A stretch of DNA of 64,000 nucleotides from JAIBJN01 sp035762005. GTDB taxonomy: Bacteria > Actinomycetota > Thermoleophilia > Gaiellales > Gaiellaceae. The notes beneath the pieces are model-generated. The model made no database searches and was not told where the DNA came from. It saw only the letters and a list, made by a program, of their open reading frames with translations. Of the stretch, positions 1-8,411 are shown piece after piece; the stretch's first letter is position 1, and each line of letters starts with the position of its first letter. The stretch is taken from the NCBI GenBank assembly GCA_035762005.1, contig DASTQA010000048.1:1-64000 (forward strand), in the 5' to 3' direction. A program made the position numbers and the translations under genes.

Positions 1-809
1 CGCGCGAGGACGAGGACGTACTCGGCGGGAACGAGCAGCCCGCCGTCCGCCGACTCGTTCCGGCGCTCCATCATCCCGACGATCTCCTCGCGACAGCCCT
101 CCCAGGTGCCCTCCGCGCACAGCCGCTCGCGCGCCTTCAGCATCGGTCCGTAGTTCGTCTCCATGAACGCGGCCCAGTGCTCGGCCGAGTCGAACGCAAA
201 CGGCGTCGTCGCCCGCTCGAACTCGAGCTCGACGTCGTCGTCCGCGAAGAGCGCGCGGACGTGCTCCTCGCTCCCCCAGAGCGGGGGCGGCGAGGCGTAC
301 CCGGGGGGCGGCGGCAGGGAGCGGCCGAGGATCGCGAGCAGCTCTCCGATGGCACTCTCCGGCGTCCAGTTGCAGAGGCCGATCACGCCGCCGGGCTTGC
401 AGACGCGCACGAGCTCGCGAGCCGTGACCTCGTGCCGCGGCGTGAACTGGACGCCGAAGGCCGAGAGGACGCGGTCGAAGCCGGCGTCCTCGAACGGAAG
501 CTGCTCGGCGTCGCCCACGACCCACTCGACCTCGACGCCCAGCCCGCCGGCGCGCCGCCGGCCGATCTCGAGCAGCTCCGGCGTCAGGTCGAGCCCGATC
601 GTCGGCGCCCCGGCCGCGGCCGTGCGGACGGCGACGTTCCCAGTCCCGGTCGCCACGTCGAGGGTTCGGTGCCCCGCCCTGACGCCGGCCCGGTCGACCA
701 GGTGGTCCGGCGCCACGACGTCGACGACCTCGGCGACGGCGGCGTAGTCGCCGGCCGCCCAGGTCGTCCGGTGAACCGCCTTGAGACTCTCCACTTCCAG
801 GGTTGCCAT
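1..809 (-). CDS. Class I SAM-dependent methyltransferase (partial, cut by window edge)
   Basis: The frame reads from an ATG at 809 and is still open at base 1, so about 269 residues of the N-terminal part are present. The SAM-binding motif I (LDVATGTGNVA) lies near residue 50. A UbiE/COQ5-like acidic motif (GLDLTPELLEIGRRR) and a post-I motif (DAEQLPFEDAGFDRV) follow. The ATG is preceded by a strong GGAGG ribosome-binding site. The gene lies 84 bases downstream of the LuxR-type regulator on the same strand and may be co-transcribed with it. The substrate cannot be told; the family methylates quinones, lipids and many small molecules. The family call is solid, the function is not. Confidence 0.85.
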   Translation of the reverse strand, partial: MATLEVESLKAVHRTTWAAGDYAAVAEVVDVVAPDHLVDRAGVRAGHRTLDVATGTGNVAVRTAAAGAPTIGLDLTPELLEIGRRRAGGLGVEVEWVVGDAEQLPFEDAGFDRVLSAFGVQFTPRHEVTARELVRVCKPGGVIGLCNWTPESAIGELLAILGRSLPPPPGYASPPPLWGSEEHVRALFADDDVELEFERATTPFAFDSAEHWAAFMETNYGPMLKARERLCAEGTWEGCREEIVGMMERRNESADGGLLVPAEYVLVLA

Positions 810-893
810 GTTCCTCCTTCACTCGCGGTGCGATGGCAGCAGTCTGCGACCGCGGGCCGCCACGCACATCGGCAGACCTCCCTATTCGCCTGC

Positions 894-2552
894 CTATTCG
901 GCGGCGCGTTCCGCCGGCGTCTCGAGGCGCGCCGCGTACGCCGCGGCCTCGGCTCTGTTCCGCACGCCGAGCTTCGAGAGGATCCTGCTCACGTGGTGGC
1001 CGGCCGTCTTCTCGCTGATGAAGAGCGTGCTGGCGATGCGCGCGTTCGTCATCCCGTTCGCGACGAGCGCGAGCACCTCGCGCTCGCGTGAGGTCAGCTC
1101 GCCGTAGCTGCGCGCCCCGGGGAACGGTCCGGCGCCGGCGTCGCGCAAGACGGCGGCGGCGGCGTCCATCCCCCGCGTCGCGCCCAGCTCCTTGAAGGTC
1201 GTGAACGCGAGTCGTGCCTCGTCCCGGGCGAGCTCCGGGAGCTCCGCCACGAGCGTCCGGGCGAGCTCGAGGCGCGCCTCGGCCGCCTCGTGAGGCATGC
1301 CGAGGCCGCCGTAGGACGCGAGCGCCGCGCGTGCGCGCTCGCGCGCCTCCTCGAGCTTCCCCTCGGCGAGCTCGACGCGCGCTCCGGCCAGGTCGGCCCG
1401 GCCGCGGACGAGCGGCCGCCCCGAGGCCGCCGCCAGCTCGTCGAGCCGCCGGCCTGCCTCGCGCGCGACGTCCGGCGCCCCCGCCGCCAGCCGCGCGTCG
1501 ACGAGCGGCACGAGCAGCCGCGACGCCGCCAGCAGGTCTCCCTCGGCGGAGGCGAGCGCGCGCTCGAGCAGCGCCGCGGCGACACGCGGCTCGCCTTCGG
1601 CGAGGCGAAGCTCGGCGAGCGCGAGCAGCGACGGCACGCGTTCCTCGCGTTCGGCGAGCAGCTGCTCCGCCTCGGCGAGTCGCCCCTGGCGAATCCGGAG
1701 CGACGCGAGCGTGGAGACGGTGGAGCCCGCCATCGCGGGGTAGTGGCGCGCGTGCGCCGAGAGCGCGTCCCCGAGCGCGGTCTCGGCCTCGCTCCAGCGG
1801 CCCGAGGCGACGAGGACGTCGGCGTGGATCGTGCGGCAGGCGCCGTAGAGGGGCGCGATGCCGCGCCGGAGCGCGAAGTCGTCGATGTGCTCGCACCACT
1901 CGGCGGCACGCTCCCAGTCGCCGGCGCTCGCGCAGGCGACGACGAGGTTGCAGTACGCCTCGCCGAGCGTGTGTGGGTTGCGAACGCGGCCGGCCGTCGC
2001 GGCGGCCATGGCCTCCTCGAGCATGCCCATCCCCTCCTCGAAGCGACCGGCGCTGATCTCCGCGCGCCCGAGCACGCTGAGGGAGAAGATCTCGAGGTCC
2101 TCGTCGCCGGTCGCGCGCGCGATCTCGAGCGCACGGCGCGCTCCCGCGGCGCAGTCCTCGACGCGCGCGGCGCGGCGCGCGCGCTCGACCGCGACCCAGC
2201 CGTGACCGGCGCCGGGGCCCGCCCCTTCGAGCGCCCGCTCGGCGCGGGCGAGCCAGCCGTTCGCGGCGGACGCGCGCCCCGAGACGAGGTACTGGTGCGA
2301 GAGCCAGATGGCGACGCGCGCGGCGCGGTCGGAGTCGCCCTCGTGTGCGTACTCGGCGCACGCGCGCTGCCGCAGCTCCATCCCCTCGTCGATCTCGCCG
2401 AGGAACCAGAGCGCGAGCCCGCACCCGTCGAGGGCCTCAGCCGACTCACCGGTGGCGAGCGCGGCCTCGAAGGCCGCCCGCGCCGCGACCCACTCACCCG
2501 CGCCCAGAGCGCGGCGACCCTCTGCGAGCTCGTCCGACGGTTCGTCGTGCAT
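894..2552 (-). CDS. LuxR-type transcriptional regulator with TPR-like N-terminal region
   Basis: A 552-residue protein. The last ~60 residues form a LuxR/GerE helix-turn-helix (SREREVLALVANGMTNARIA, then FISEKTAGHHVSRILSKLGV). The preceding ~470 residues are Ala/Glu/Arg-rich helical repeats of TPR type, a layout common in large actinobacterial regulators that sense through protein or ligand contacts. There is no Walker A, so it is not a MalT/LAL-type ATPase. I chose the ATG at 2552 because the protein then begins at a sensible helical segment and a GGGGAAGGG-like site lies upstream; the frame itself stays open to 2636. The methyltransferase downstream is the obvious co-transcribed partner. 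The signal sensed is unknown. Confidence 0.85.
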   Translation of the reverse strand: MHDEPSDELAEGRRALGAGEWVAARAAFEAALATGESAEALDGCGLALWFLGEIDEGMELRQRACAEYAHEGDSDRAARVAIWLSHQYLVSGRASAANGWLARAERALEGAGPGAGHGWVAVERARRAARVEDCAAGARRALEIARATGDEDLEIFSLSVLGRAEISAGRFEEGMGMLEEAMAAATAGRVRNPHTLGEAYCNLVVACASAGDWERAAEWCEHIDDFALRRGIAPLYGACRTIHADVLVASGRWSEAETALGDALSAHARHYPAMAGSTVSTLASLRIRQGRLAEAEQLLAEREERVPSLLALAELRLAEGEPRVAAALLERALASAEGDLLAASRLLVPLVDARLAAGAPDVAREAGRRLDELAAASGRPLVRGRADLAGARVELAEGKLEEARERARAALASYGGLGMPHEAAEARLELARTLVAELPELARDEARLAFTTFKELGATRGMDAAAAVLRDAGAGPFPGARSYGELTSREREVLALVANGMTNARIASTLFISEKTAGHHVSRILSKLGVRNRAEAAAYAARLETPAERAAE

Positions 2553-2683
2553 CTGCCGATGATCGCCCTTCCCCCGGGGCGACGGCAAGCGACCTCGACC
2601 GGCCCGTTGACTCGCTGCCGCGACGCGCGCTCTCATTCCTGTCCTCGAGTGACGACCGACTCGTCCACCGAGAGGGAGGGATT

Positions 2684-2976
2684 GTGATCGACCTCTCCGC
2701 GCTCATCTGCCGCAACGGCCGGGCGAGCCCCGGCGACTGGGGAGGCGGCCGCACGCTCGACCGCCGTCGGCGACGGCGCCATGTCGGCGGACGTCCGCTG
2801 GATCCGGAGCTACGTCCTCGCGGGGTCCGGACGGCTCGGCACGGTCGGCATCTACCCGGGCCTCGAGCCCGGAGGCGACAGGCGAGCATGCCTCCCGTGC
2901 CGGAGCTCCCCGTCGACGACGTGATTTCGATCGCCGACACGTGCTCGTGCGACCGGACGCCGAGCCGGTCGCCTAG
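2684..2976 (+). pseudogene. Decayed DUF4242-type (SCO4226-like) small protein gene, multiple frameshifts
   Basis: No single frame is open, but family-like segments appear in order in all three plus frames. The GTG at 2684, after a good GGGAGGG site, starts an N-terminal piece. VRWIRSYVLA (from 2781, second frame) is followed by ASSPEATGEHASRAGAP (third frame), LPVDDVISIADT (first frame) and VLVRPDAEPVA ending at TAG 2974-2976 (third frame). Together these cover a protein of about 95 residues resembling DUF4242 (nickel-binding SCO4226-like fold). At least four frame changes argue for a real pseudogene rather than one sequencing slip. The family match is from memory of typical motifs, so it is moderately sure. 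Confidence 0.65.
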
Positions 2977-2994
2977 AAGCCGTTCCCTCTAGAC

Positions 2995-3021
2995 GGAAGC
3001 CCCGCCGAGCGCGGGGCTTCC
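2995..3021 (-). terminator. Perfect 11-bp hairpin downstream of tRNA-fMet
   Basis: An 11-base arm (GGAAGCCCCGC) and its exact complement flank a 5-base loop, starting 5 bases beyond the 3' end of the minus-strand tRNA. It is placed where a tRNA terminator should be. The following minus-strand bases are not a U-run, so intrinsic termination would be of the U-poor actinobacterial type. Confidence 0.6.
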
Positions 3022-3025
3022 TCGA

Positions 3026-3099
3026 TAGCGGGGGCAGGATTTGAACCTGCGACCTCCGGGTTATGAGCCCGGCGAGCTACCTGACTGCTCCACCCCGCG
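3026..3099 (-). tRNA. Initiator tRNA-fMet (CAT)
   Basis: A 74-base cloverleaf on the minus strand with anticodon CAU in a CUCAUAA loop. The anticodon stem carries the three consecutive G:C pairs (GGG/CCC) diagnostic of initiator tRNAs. Position 1 is C and pairs with nothing Watson-Crick at position 72 (U), the C1·U72 end also seen in mycobacterial initiator tRNA. The T arm reads GCAGG-TTCAAAT-CCTGC. The CCA tail is not encoded. Confidence 0.95.
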
Positions 3100-3127
3100 T
3101 CGCTCGGGCAAGGATAGCATCACGCCG

Positions 3128-3448
3128 ATGCCCTGGTGGACGTGGCTCGCCCTCGGCGCGTTCGCGCTCGCGCTCGTCGCGACGGCGGTCTTCGCCGTCT
3201 ACGCCGTGGGGCAGGTCAAGCGGGCGCGCGCGGTCGGCGAGCGGCTCCAGGGCCGGGTCGACGAGCTCGCCCGGGCCGCCGAGGAGGTCGAGCGCCGCCT
3301 CGCGCACGTCCAGGAGCGCGCCGAGGAGCTCGAGCGCGAGCGGACGCGGCTGCAGGGCTCGCTCGACCGCCTCTCCGTGCTCACGTGGGCGGCGGCGGAC
3401 GCGCGGAAGAGCGTGACGCGCCTGCGGAACGCCTACCTGCGCAAGTGA
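3128..3448 (+). CDS. Membrane-anchored coiled-coil small protein
   Basis: A 106-residue protein from the ATG at 3128. One hydrophobic helix (residues ~5-28, rich in Leu/Ala/Val) is followed by a charged stretch of about 60 residues with heptad-like Leu/Val and Glu/Arg spacing, typical of a coiled coil facing the cytoplasm. It overlaps the next gene by the 4-base GTGA and so is translationally coupled to the Ppx/GppA phosphatase. No family is recognised. It looks like a septum-type or scaffold small protein, but no function can be assigned. The frame is open upstream to 3041 through the tRNA, which rules that start out. Confidence 0.7.
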   Translation: MPWWTWLALGAFALALVATAVFAVYAVGQVKRARAVGERLQGRVDELARAAEEVERRLAHVQERAEELERERTRLQGSLDRLSVLTWAAADARKSVTRLRNAYLRK

Positions 3449-4404
3449 CGCGCGTCGGCGTCGTCGACCTGGGGACGAACTCCACCCGCCTGCTCGTGGC
3501 GGACGTCGACGACGGGACCGTGCGGGAGCTCGACCGCCGCCTCGTCATCACCCGGCTCGGCGAGGGCGTCGACGAGCGCCGCCTCCTCCTCCCCACCGCC
3601 CTCGCACGCGTGCGGAACGTGCTCGCCGAGTATCGGCGGACGATCGAGGGTCGCGGCGCGAAACGGACGCTCGCGGTCGCCACGAGCGCCGTCCGGGACG
3701 CGGAGAACGGCGAGGCCTTCCTCGGGGAGGTCGAGTGGAGCTACGGCTTCGCCACGCGCCTCCTGAGCGGCGACGAGGAGGCGCGCCTGACCTTCCGCGG
3801 CGTGGCGGCGGGGCGCGAGCTCCCCGGCGAGACGCTCGTCGTCGACGTGGGGGGCGGCTCGACCGAGCTCGTCCTCGGGAGCACGGCGGGGGTCGACTGG
3901 CACGAGAGCCTCGATCTCGGCTGCGTGCGGCTGACGGAGCGCTTCCTGCACTCGGACCCGCCGGCGGCGGCCGAGCTCGACGCCTGCGCGGAGCACGTCC
4001 GCGCCGTGCTCGCCGAGCGCGTCCCGGCGACCGTGCGGCCGGCCCGCGCGATCGGGGTCGCCGGCACCGTGACGACGCTCGCGCTCCTCTCGCTCGGGCT
4101 CGAGGAGGAGGATCCGGAGCTCCTCCACGGCCATCGCCTCGACACGGCCTGGGTCGCGGCCCAGGCCGAGCGCCTCGCGGGGCTCCCCGTCGCCGGGATC
4201 CGGGAGCTGCGCGGCATGCACCCGGACCGCGCGCCGGTCATCCTCGCCGGAGCGGTCGTCGTCGCCGAGACCCTGCGCCACTTCGGGCTCGAAGGGCTCG
4301 AGGTGAGCGAGCGGGACCTCATGCACGGCGCCGCCCTGGCTGCCGCCGAGCTGCCCGAGGGCCCGGAGCCCGACGCGCCGCCCGGCGCCTACACCTGCTG
4401 CTGA
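3445..4404 (+). CDS. Ppx/GppA family phosphatase
   Basis: A 319-residue protein that hydrolyses exopolyphosphate and/or pppGpp in this family. It has the ASKHA-fold phosphate motifs: DLGTNSTRLLV at residues ~7-17, the ATSAVRDAENG segment near residue 75 and DVGGGSTELVLG near residue 135. The length matches the short two-domain actinobacterial form. The GTG start at 3445 sits in GTGA overlapping the stop of the coiled-coil gene. It converges with the CBS gene and shares 16 bases at the 3' ends. In many actinobacteria this gene follows DUF501 in the eno cluster; here it is about 45 kb away. Confidence 0.92.
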   Translation: MTRVGVVDLGTNSTRLLVADVDDGTVRELDRRLVITRLGEGVDERRLLLPTALARVRNVLAEYRRTIEGRGAKRTLAVATSAVRDAENGEAFLGEVEWSYGFATRLLSGDEEARLTFRGVAAGRELPGETLVVDVGGGSTELVLGSTAGVDWHESLDLGCVRLTERFLHSDPPAAAELDACAEHVRAVLAERVPATVRPARAIGVAGTVTTLALLSLGLEEEDPELLHGHRLDTAWVAAQAERLAGLPVAGIRELRGMHPDRAPVILAGAVVVAETLRHFGLEGLEVSERDLMHGAALAAAELPEGPEPDAPPGAYTCC

Positions 4405-4802
4405 GCGGCGCCGTCCGGGTCTGGCGGCGGCTCGTCCTCGGCCAGGCGGCGGAGCACCGGCTCGCGGGCGAGGACTCCGAGCAGGCGGCCGCCCTCGACG
4501 ACGGCGAGCCGCTCGAGATCGCGCTCGGCCATGAGGTGGAACGCCTCCTCGAGCGGCGCGTCCGGGCCGACGGTCGTGACCTCCGCGTCGGCGACGTCGG
4601 CGGCGGTCAGCGAGCGGAGGTCGCGGCCCTCGGCGACGGCGGTCACGATCCCGCTCGTCGTCACGCAGCCGACGAGCCGGTCGCCGTCGGCGACGAGGAC
4701 GCTCTCGACGCTCGGCTTCGCGAGGAGCTCCGCCGCCTCGCTCACGGGCGCGTCCGGCGCGAGCACGCGCGGGTCGGCGACGAGCGCCTCGCGCACCCTC
4801 AC
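4389..4802 (-). CDS. Tandem CBS-domain protein
   Basis: A 137-residue protein made of two CBS repeats (about residues 5-62 and 68-125), with strand-turn patterns such as SVESVLVADGDRLVGCVTTSG and its second-half counterpart ending in GGRLLGVLARE. Paired CBS domains usually bind adenine nucleotides and report energy charge. The GTG at 4802 lies inside the stop of the glutamate dehydrogenase gene (4-base overlap), so the two are translationally coupled. An adenylate-sensing role beside an amino-acid-catabolising enzyme is a reasonable inference and is not shown by the sequence. An alternative GTG lies two codons in. Confidence 0.85.
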   Translation of the reverse strand: MRVREALVADPRVLAPDAPVSEAAELLAKPSVESVLVADGDRLVGCVTTSGIVTAVAEGRDLRSLTAADVADAEVTTVGPDAPLEEAFHLMAERDLERLAVVEGGRLLGVLAREPVLRRLAEDEPPPDPDGAAQQQV

Positions 4803-6097
4803 GGATGGATCCCCCGCGCCTGGAGGGCCTTCGCGACCTCCCGGATCGAGAGCACGAGGGCGGCCCGGCGCAGCGGCATGCGCTCGCGCTCGGACAGGCT
4901 CCAGACGCGGTCGAGCGCTCCGCGCATGAGGTCTCCGAGCCGGACGCGGATCTCGTCCGCGCTCCAGAAGAGGCGCTGGATGTCCTGCACCCACTCGAAG
5001 TAGGAGACCGCGACGCCGCCGGCGTTCGTGAGGATGTCCGGCAGGACGGGGATCCCGCGCTCGGCGAGGATGTCGTCCGCCTCGAGCGTCGTCGGCCCGT
5101 TCGCCCCCTCCGCGACGAGGCGGGCGCGCACGCGCCCCGCGTTCTCGCTCGTGAGCTGCTCCTCGGTCGCTGCGAGGACGAGCACGTCGCAGGGGAGCTC
5201 GAGCAGCTCGGCGTTCGTCACCTCGTCCGCGTCCGGAAACCCGGCGAGGCCGCCGTGCTCGCGCAGCCAGGCGTCGATCCGGTCGACGTCCAGGCCGGCC
5301 GGGTCGACGACGCCGCCGTCGATGTCCGAGACCCCGACAATCCGCGCGCCCCGGGCGGCGAGCTCCCGCGAGACGACGCCGCCGACCTTGCCGCAGCCCT
5401 GGACGACGAACGAGAGGTCCGCGAGCGTCCAGCCGAGGCGGCGCACGGCCTCCTCGACGACGATGACGACCCCGATCCCCGTCGCCTCGGGCCGAAGGAC
5501 GGAGCCGCCGACCGAGAGCGGCTTCCCGGTCACGATCTCGGGCACGGCGTAGCCCATCTGCATGGAGTACGTGTCCATCATCCATGCCATCGTCTGCTCG
5601 TCCGTGGCCATGTCGGGAGCCGGGATGTCGCGCTGCGGGCCGATGATCGGCAGGAGCTCGGCGGTGAAGCGCCGCGTGAGGCCCTCGAGCTCGGTCCGGG
5701 AGAGCGCGCGAGGATCGCAGCGGACGCCGCCCTTCGCGCCGCCGTAGGGCAGGCGCAGGAGCGCGCACTTCCACGACATCCACATGGCGAGGGCGGCGCA
5801 CTCGCCCAGCGAGACGTTCGTGTCGTAGCGCACGCCGCCCTTCGTGGGGCCGAGCACGCTCGAATGCTGGACGCGGTAGCCGGCGAACACGCCGACCGAG
5901 CCGTCGTCGAGCTTCACCGGCACTGCCACGGCGAGGGCGCGCTCCGGGTAGCGCAGCACCTCCGCGACCGTGTCCGCGACCCCGGCCCGCTCGGCCACGC
6001 TGTCGAACTGGCCGACCGCCTGGCGGAAGAGCGGCTGGTCGAGCTCCGGCGGCAGCTTCCCGGCCGCGGCCGCCGGGGCGGGGGCTGCCCTGGTCAT
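4799..6097 (-). CDS. Glu/Leu/Phe/Val family dehydrogenase (probable glutamate dehydrogenase)
   Basis: A 432-residue protein, the usual size of hexameric glutamate dehydrogenases. The N-terminal ELFV dimerisation domain contains KGGVRYDTNVSLGECAALA and the active-site loop LPYGGAKGGVRCDP with its catalytic lysine near residue 115. The C-terminal Rossmann half has the dinucleotide motif QGCGKVGGVVSREL. The reaction is reversible oxidative deamination of glutamate to 2-oxoglutarate with NAD(P). It is coupled to the downstream CBS gene and preceded by the next minus-strand coding block (NfeD-like), whose stop lies 9 bases upstream. Leucine or valine dehydrogenase activity cannot be excluded from sequence alone. 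Confidence 0.93.
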   Translation of the reverse strand: MTRAAPAPAAAAGKLPPELDQPLFRQAVGQFDSVAERAGVADTVAEVLRYPERALAVAVPVKLDDGSVGVFAGYRVQHSSVLGPTKGGVRYDTNVSLGECAALAMWMSWKCALLRLPYGGAKGGVRCDPRALSRTELEGLTRRFTAELLPIIGPQRDIPAPDMATDEQTMAWMMDTYSMQMGYAVPEIVTGKPLSVGGSVLRPEATGIGVVIVVEEAVRRLGWTLADLSFVVQGCGKVGGVVSRELAARGARIVGVSDIDGGVVDPAGLDVDRIDAWLREHGGLAGFPDADEVTNAELLELPCDVLVLAATEEQLTSENAGRVRARLVAEGANGPTTLEADDILAERGIPVLPDILTNAGGVAVSYFEWVQDIQRLFWSADEIRVRLGDLMRGALDRVWSLSERERMPLRRAALVLSIREVAKALQARGIHP

Positions 6098-6106
6098 CGG
6101 CTCAGT

Positions 6107-6430
6107 CTACGCAGCGCGCTCGACCACGAGCGTGAGCCCGTCGAGCGCCAGCACGAGCACGCGCTCGCCGACCTCGGCGCCCTCGTCGCAGCGCGCCTGC
6201 CAGAGCTCCCCGTGGATTCGCACCCGGCCGAGCGGCCGGCACGGCGAGACGACCTGCGCCGCCGCGCCGACGAGGGTCTCCGGCCCCATACGGACCTGCC
6301 CCCGCCGCGAGAGCCAGACCCAGAAGAGCGTCTCCGCGACCTCGACGATCGCAGCCGCGGCCACGACGGGCACGTCCCACGGGTCCGGGAGGACGAAGAC
6401 GGCAAGGAGGACGGCGCCGACGAGGAGCAT
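6107..6430 (-). CDS. NfeD-like short membrane protein
   Basis: A 107-residue protein from the ATG at 6430. Two hydrophobic segments (residues ~2-15 and ~20-35) precede a C-terminal ~55-residue beta-rich OB-fold-like region (GRVRIHGELWQARCDEGAEVGERVLVLALDG, quoted in two parts here: the first ends at WQARC). That pattern is typical of NfeD C-terminal domains, which partner SPFH/stomatin proteins or membrane proteases. The ClpP-like protease domain of long NfeD proteins is absent, and there is no SPFH gene beside it. Starts upstream of 6430 would overlap the S55-peptidase gene and add low-complexity sequence. Confidence 0.75.
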   Translation of the reverse strand: MLLVGAVLLAVFVLPDPWDVPVVAAAAIVEVAETLFWVWLSRRGQVRMGPETLVGAAAQVVSPCRPLGRVRIHGELWQARCDEGAEVGERVLVLALDGLTLVVERAA

Positions 6431-6473
6431 CGGCGCGATTCTCCCTCGCGCGGCCCCGGCCGCGCCTGCGGCC

Positions 6474-8288
6474 TCACCGGCGGAGCCGGAACGAGAGCAC
6501 TCGGTGGCCGGCGACGACGGCGTCCAGCTGCCTGCTCGCGGTCGCACGCGACGTGTCCGACCGGCCGAGCCACAGCCGGGCGGAGACGACGTCGCCGCGG
6601 GGCTGCTCCTCGAAGGCGGCGAGCAGCTCGTCGAACGTGAGGCCCCCGCTGGGCCCGCCGCACTCGTCCTCGAGCCCTTCGAACTCGCCGAAGAAGCAGG
6701 GGATCTCGGGCCCCGACGAGGCGCCGCCCGTGACGGTGACGTAGCCGTTCCTCCTGGCGCCGGCCGGGACGCGAAGCGCGAGGTCGACCGTCCTCGTGCC
6801 CGCGCGATGCTCGGCGTCGAGAACCGCGCGGAGGCGGACGACCTTGCCCGCCTTGCCGCGAACGACCTTGCGGGCCGCGTACTTCGTGCCGTTCCAGACG
6901 AGCACGCGCCGGAGGCGGTACTGCTCGAACGCCTGCTCGACGTCGAGCCGCGGCACCTCCATGCTCGTGACGACGATCTCCTCCCCCTGGAAGCCCTGGA
7001 GGATCTCGGCGGTGTACGCCGGCTCCCACACCGACTCGAAGGAGATGTCCCAGGGCGAGGCGTAGCGGGAGCTCCGCACGAGCTCCCAGGGCGCGCCGCC
7101 GCCCCGCGTGCCGCGGATGACGTACTCGAGCTCGGCGCTCCCCGGCCCGATCCGGTCGATCGTCACGTCGACGTTCGTGAACAGGTGCTCGAACGAGAGG
7201 AAGGGCAGGAACTCCGGCATGATCGCCTCGCTCGTGCCCGTCCGCGTCCGGCCGGTGGCGAGGTCGGTCACGGTCGAGGTGATCGGGGAGGTCGGCGGTG
7301 CGACGCCGATCCTGCCCATGATCCCGGCCAGGCGGTCCTGTGTGACGACGCCCACGCTCTCGGCGATGTTGGCGAGCTTGTAGGAGCCCCAGAAGGGATC
7401 CTCGACGATCGTGATCGTGTCCGCCGCCCGGGCGCCCAGGGTCGTCTCGCCCGTCCAGCTCATCGGATGGCCGAACGCGAGGACGCGCCCGTCGCAGACG
7501 AGCGTCGTCGTGCCCACGCCGCCGACCGTGACGTCGCCGATGGAGAGGACGGCGGCGAACGAGTCGCCCGCGCGGAGCTTCCCGGTCGGGGCCGGCGGGT
7601 TCTCCGTCGCGGAGGAGCCGACGTACGCGAGGTAGGGAAGGCCCTGGCGGTCGATCGCCTGCTGCATCCGCCGGAGCCCCCGGTCGGTGAGCCCGGAGGC
7701 CGAGAGCGGCGTGCGCAAGCGCGTCAGGGAGGCGACCTGGGCGAGCGAGAGCCCGCTCGCTGCCGACATGCGGGCCGCCAGCCGGCGCGGAACGGCGATG
7801 CTCGCGGCCGCCGGCGGGGCGGCGTCGCCGAGCGCGAGCAGCTTCGTCATCTCCCCGGCCGGCGTGAGGCCGGCGAGGGTCGAGGCGCCGCCGGCGAGGC
7901 CGTAGGCGATCGCGCCGGCGAGCTCGTACCTCCCCGTGGCGGCGTCGCGGAAGAAGACGGGCGAGCCGGAGGCGCCGTACCAGAGGCCGCCGGCGGCGTC
8001 GACCGCGCTGCCCGAGAGGTTGACGACGATGACGTCGCGGCCCGGCCCGACCGCGTCGCGGAGGACGCCGAGGGCCTCGACGTCCAGGGTGACGGGATTC
8101 CGCCCGCTCGTGACCGAGAGCGCCGTTCCGCGCAGCCCGGTCGCCACGTCGGCGAGCGGCATGACGGTCGGGCACTCCCCCTGCAGCTCGCTCGGCGGGG
8201 GCGCGGCCGCGGCCGAGACCGCCGTCGACGCCGCTGCCGTCGCGACGACGAGGATGCCCACGAATCTCCTCGCTCGGCGAACGCTCAT
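6474..8288 (-). CDS. Secreted SpoIVB (peptidase S55)-like serine protease
   Basis: A 604-residue precursor from the ATG at 8288, with an N-terminal signal peptide (RRARRF then ~20 hydrophobic residues ending in SAAAAPP). The S55 domain has the nucleophile motif GASGSPVFF and, further on, AFGHP, matching the Ser and His motifs of SpoIVB. A long C-terminal beta-rich region of unknown role follows. SpoIVB itself cleaves SpoIVFA during Bacillus sporulation, but S55 proteins also occur in non-sporulating actinobacteria. The gene lies between tRNA-Leu and the NfeD-like gene, both on the same strand. Target and role are unknown. Confidence 0.8.
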   Translation of the reverse strand: MSVRRARRFVGILVVATAAASTAVSAAAAPPPSELQGECPTVMPLADVATGLRGTALSVTSGRNPVTLDVEALGVLRDAVGPGRDVIVVNLSGSAVDAAGGLWYGASGSPVFFRDAATGRYELAGAIAYGLAGGASTLAGLTPAGEMTKLLALGDAAPPAAASIAVPRRLAARMSAASGLSLAQVASLTRLRTPLSASGLTDRGLRRMQQAIDRQGLPYLAYVGSSATENPPAPTGKLRAGDSFAAVLSIGDVTVGGVGTTTLVCDGRVLAFGHPMSWTGETTLGARAADTITIVEDPFWGSYKLANIAESVGVVTQDRLAGIMGRIGVAPPTSPITSTVTDLATGRTRTGTSEAIMPEFLPFLSFEHLFTNVDVTIDRIGPGSAELEYVIRGTRGGGAPWELVRSSRYASPWDISFESVWEPAYTAEILQGFQGEEIVVTSMEVPRLDVEQAFEQYRLRRVLVWNGTKYAARKVVRGKAGKVVRLRAVLDAEHRAGTRTVDLALRVPAGARRNGYVTVTGGASSGPEIPCFFGEFEGLEDECGGPSGGLTFDELLAAFEEQPRGDVVSARLWLGRSDTSRATASRQLDAVVAGHRVLSFRLRR

Positions 8289-8411
8289 GACTCGTCCTCC
8301 CCTTGGGTCGCGGCCCGCTCCGAGACGTGCCGCTGGCGCTTTCAGCATGCGCCTTCGACGAAGCGATTCCAAGGGCCGGACGCGAGGTCCGGCCGAATGG
8401 CGAGGTTCGAG

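Noticed and set aside
894..2552. Quorum-sensing LuxR
   Set aside because: Only the C-terminal HTH is LuxR-like; the N-terminus is TPR-like rather than an autoinducer-binding domain.
2494..2940. Minus-strand open frame of 148 codons opposite the DUF4242 relic
   Set aside because: Arg/Ser/Pro-rich low-complexity translation with no motif; it is the complement of the relic and of the regulator's start region.
6474..8288. Sporulation capacity inferred from a SpoIVB-like protein
   Set aside because: S55 proteins occur in non-spore-formers and no other sporulation gene is in the window.
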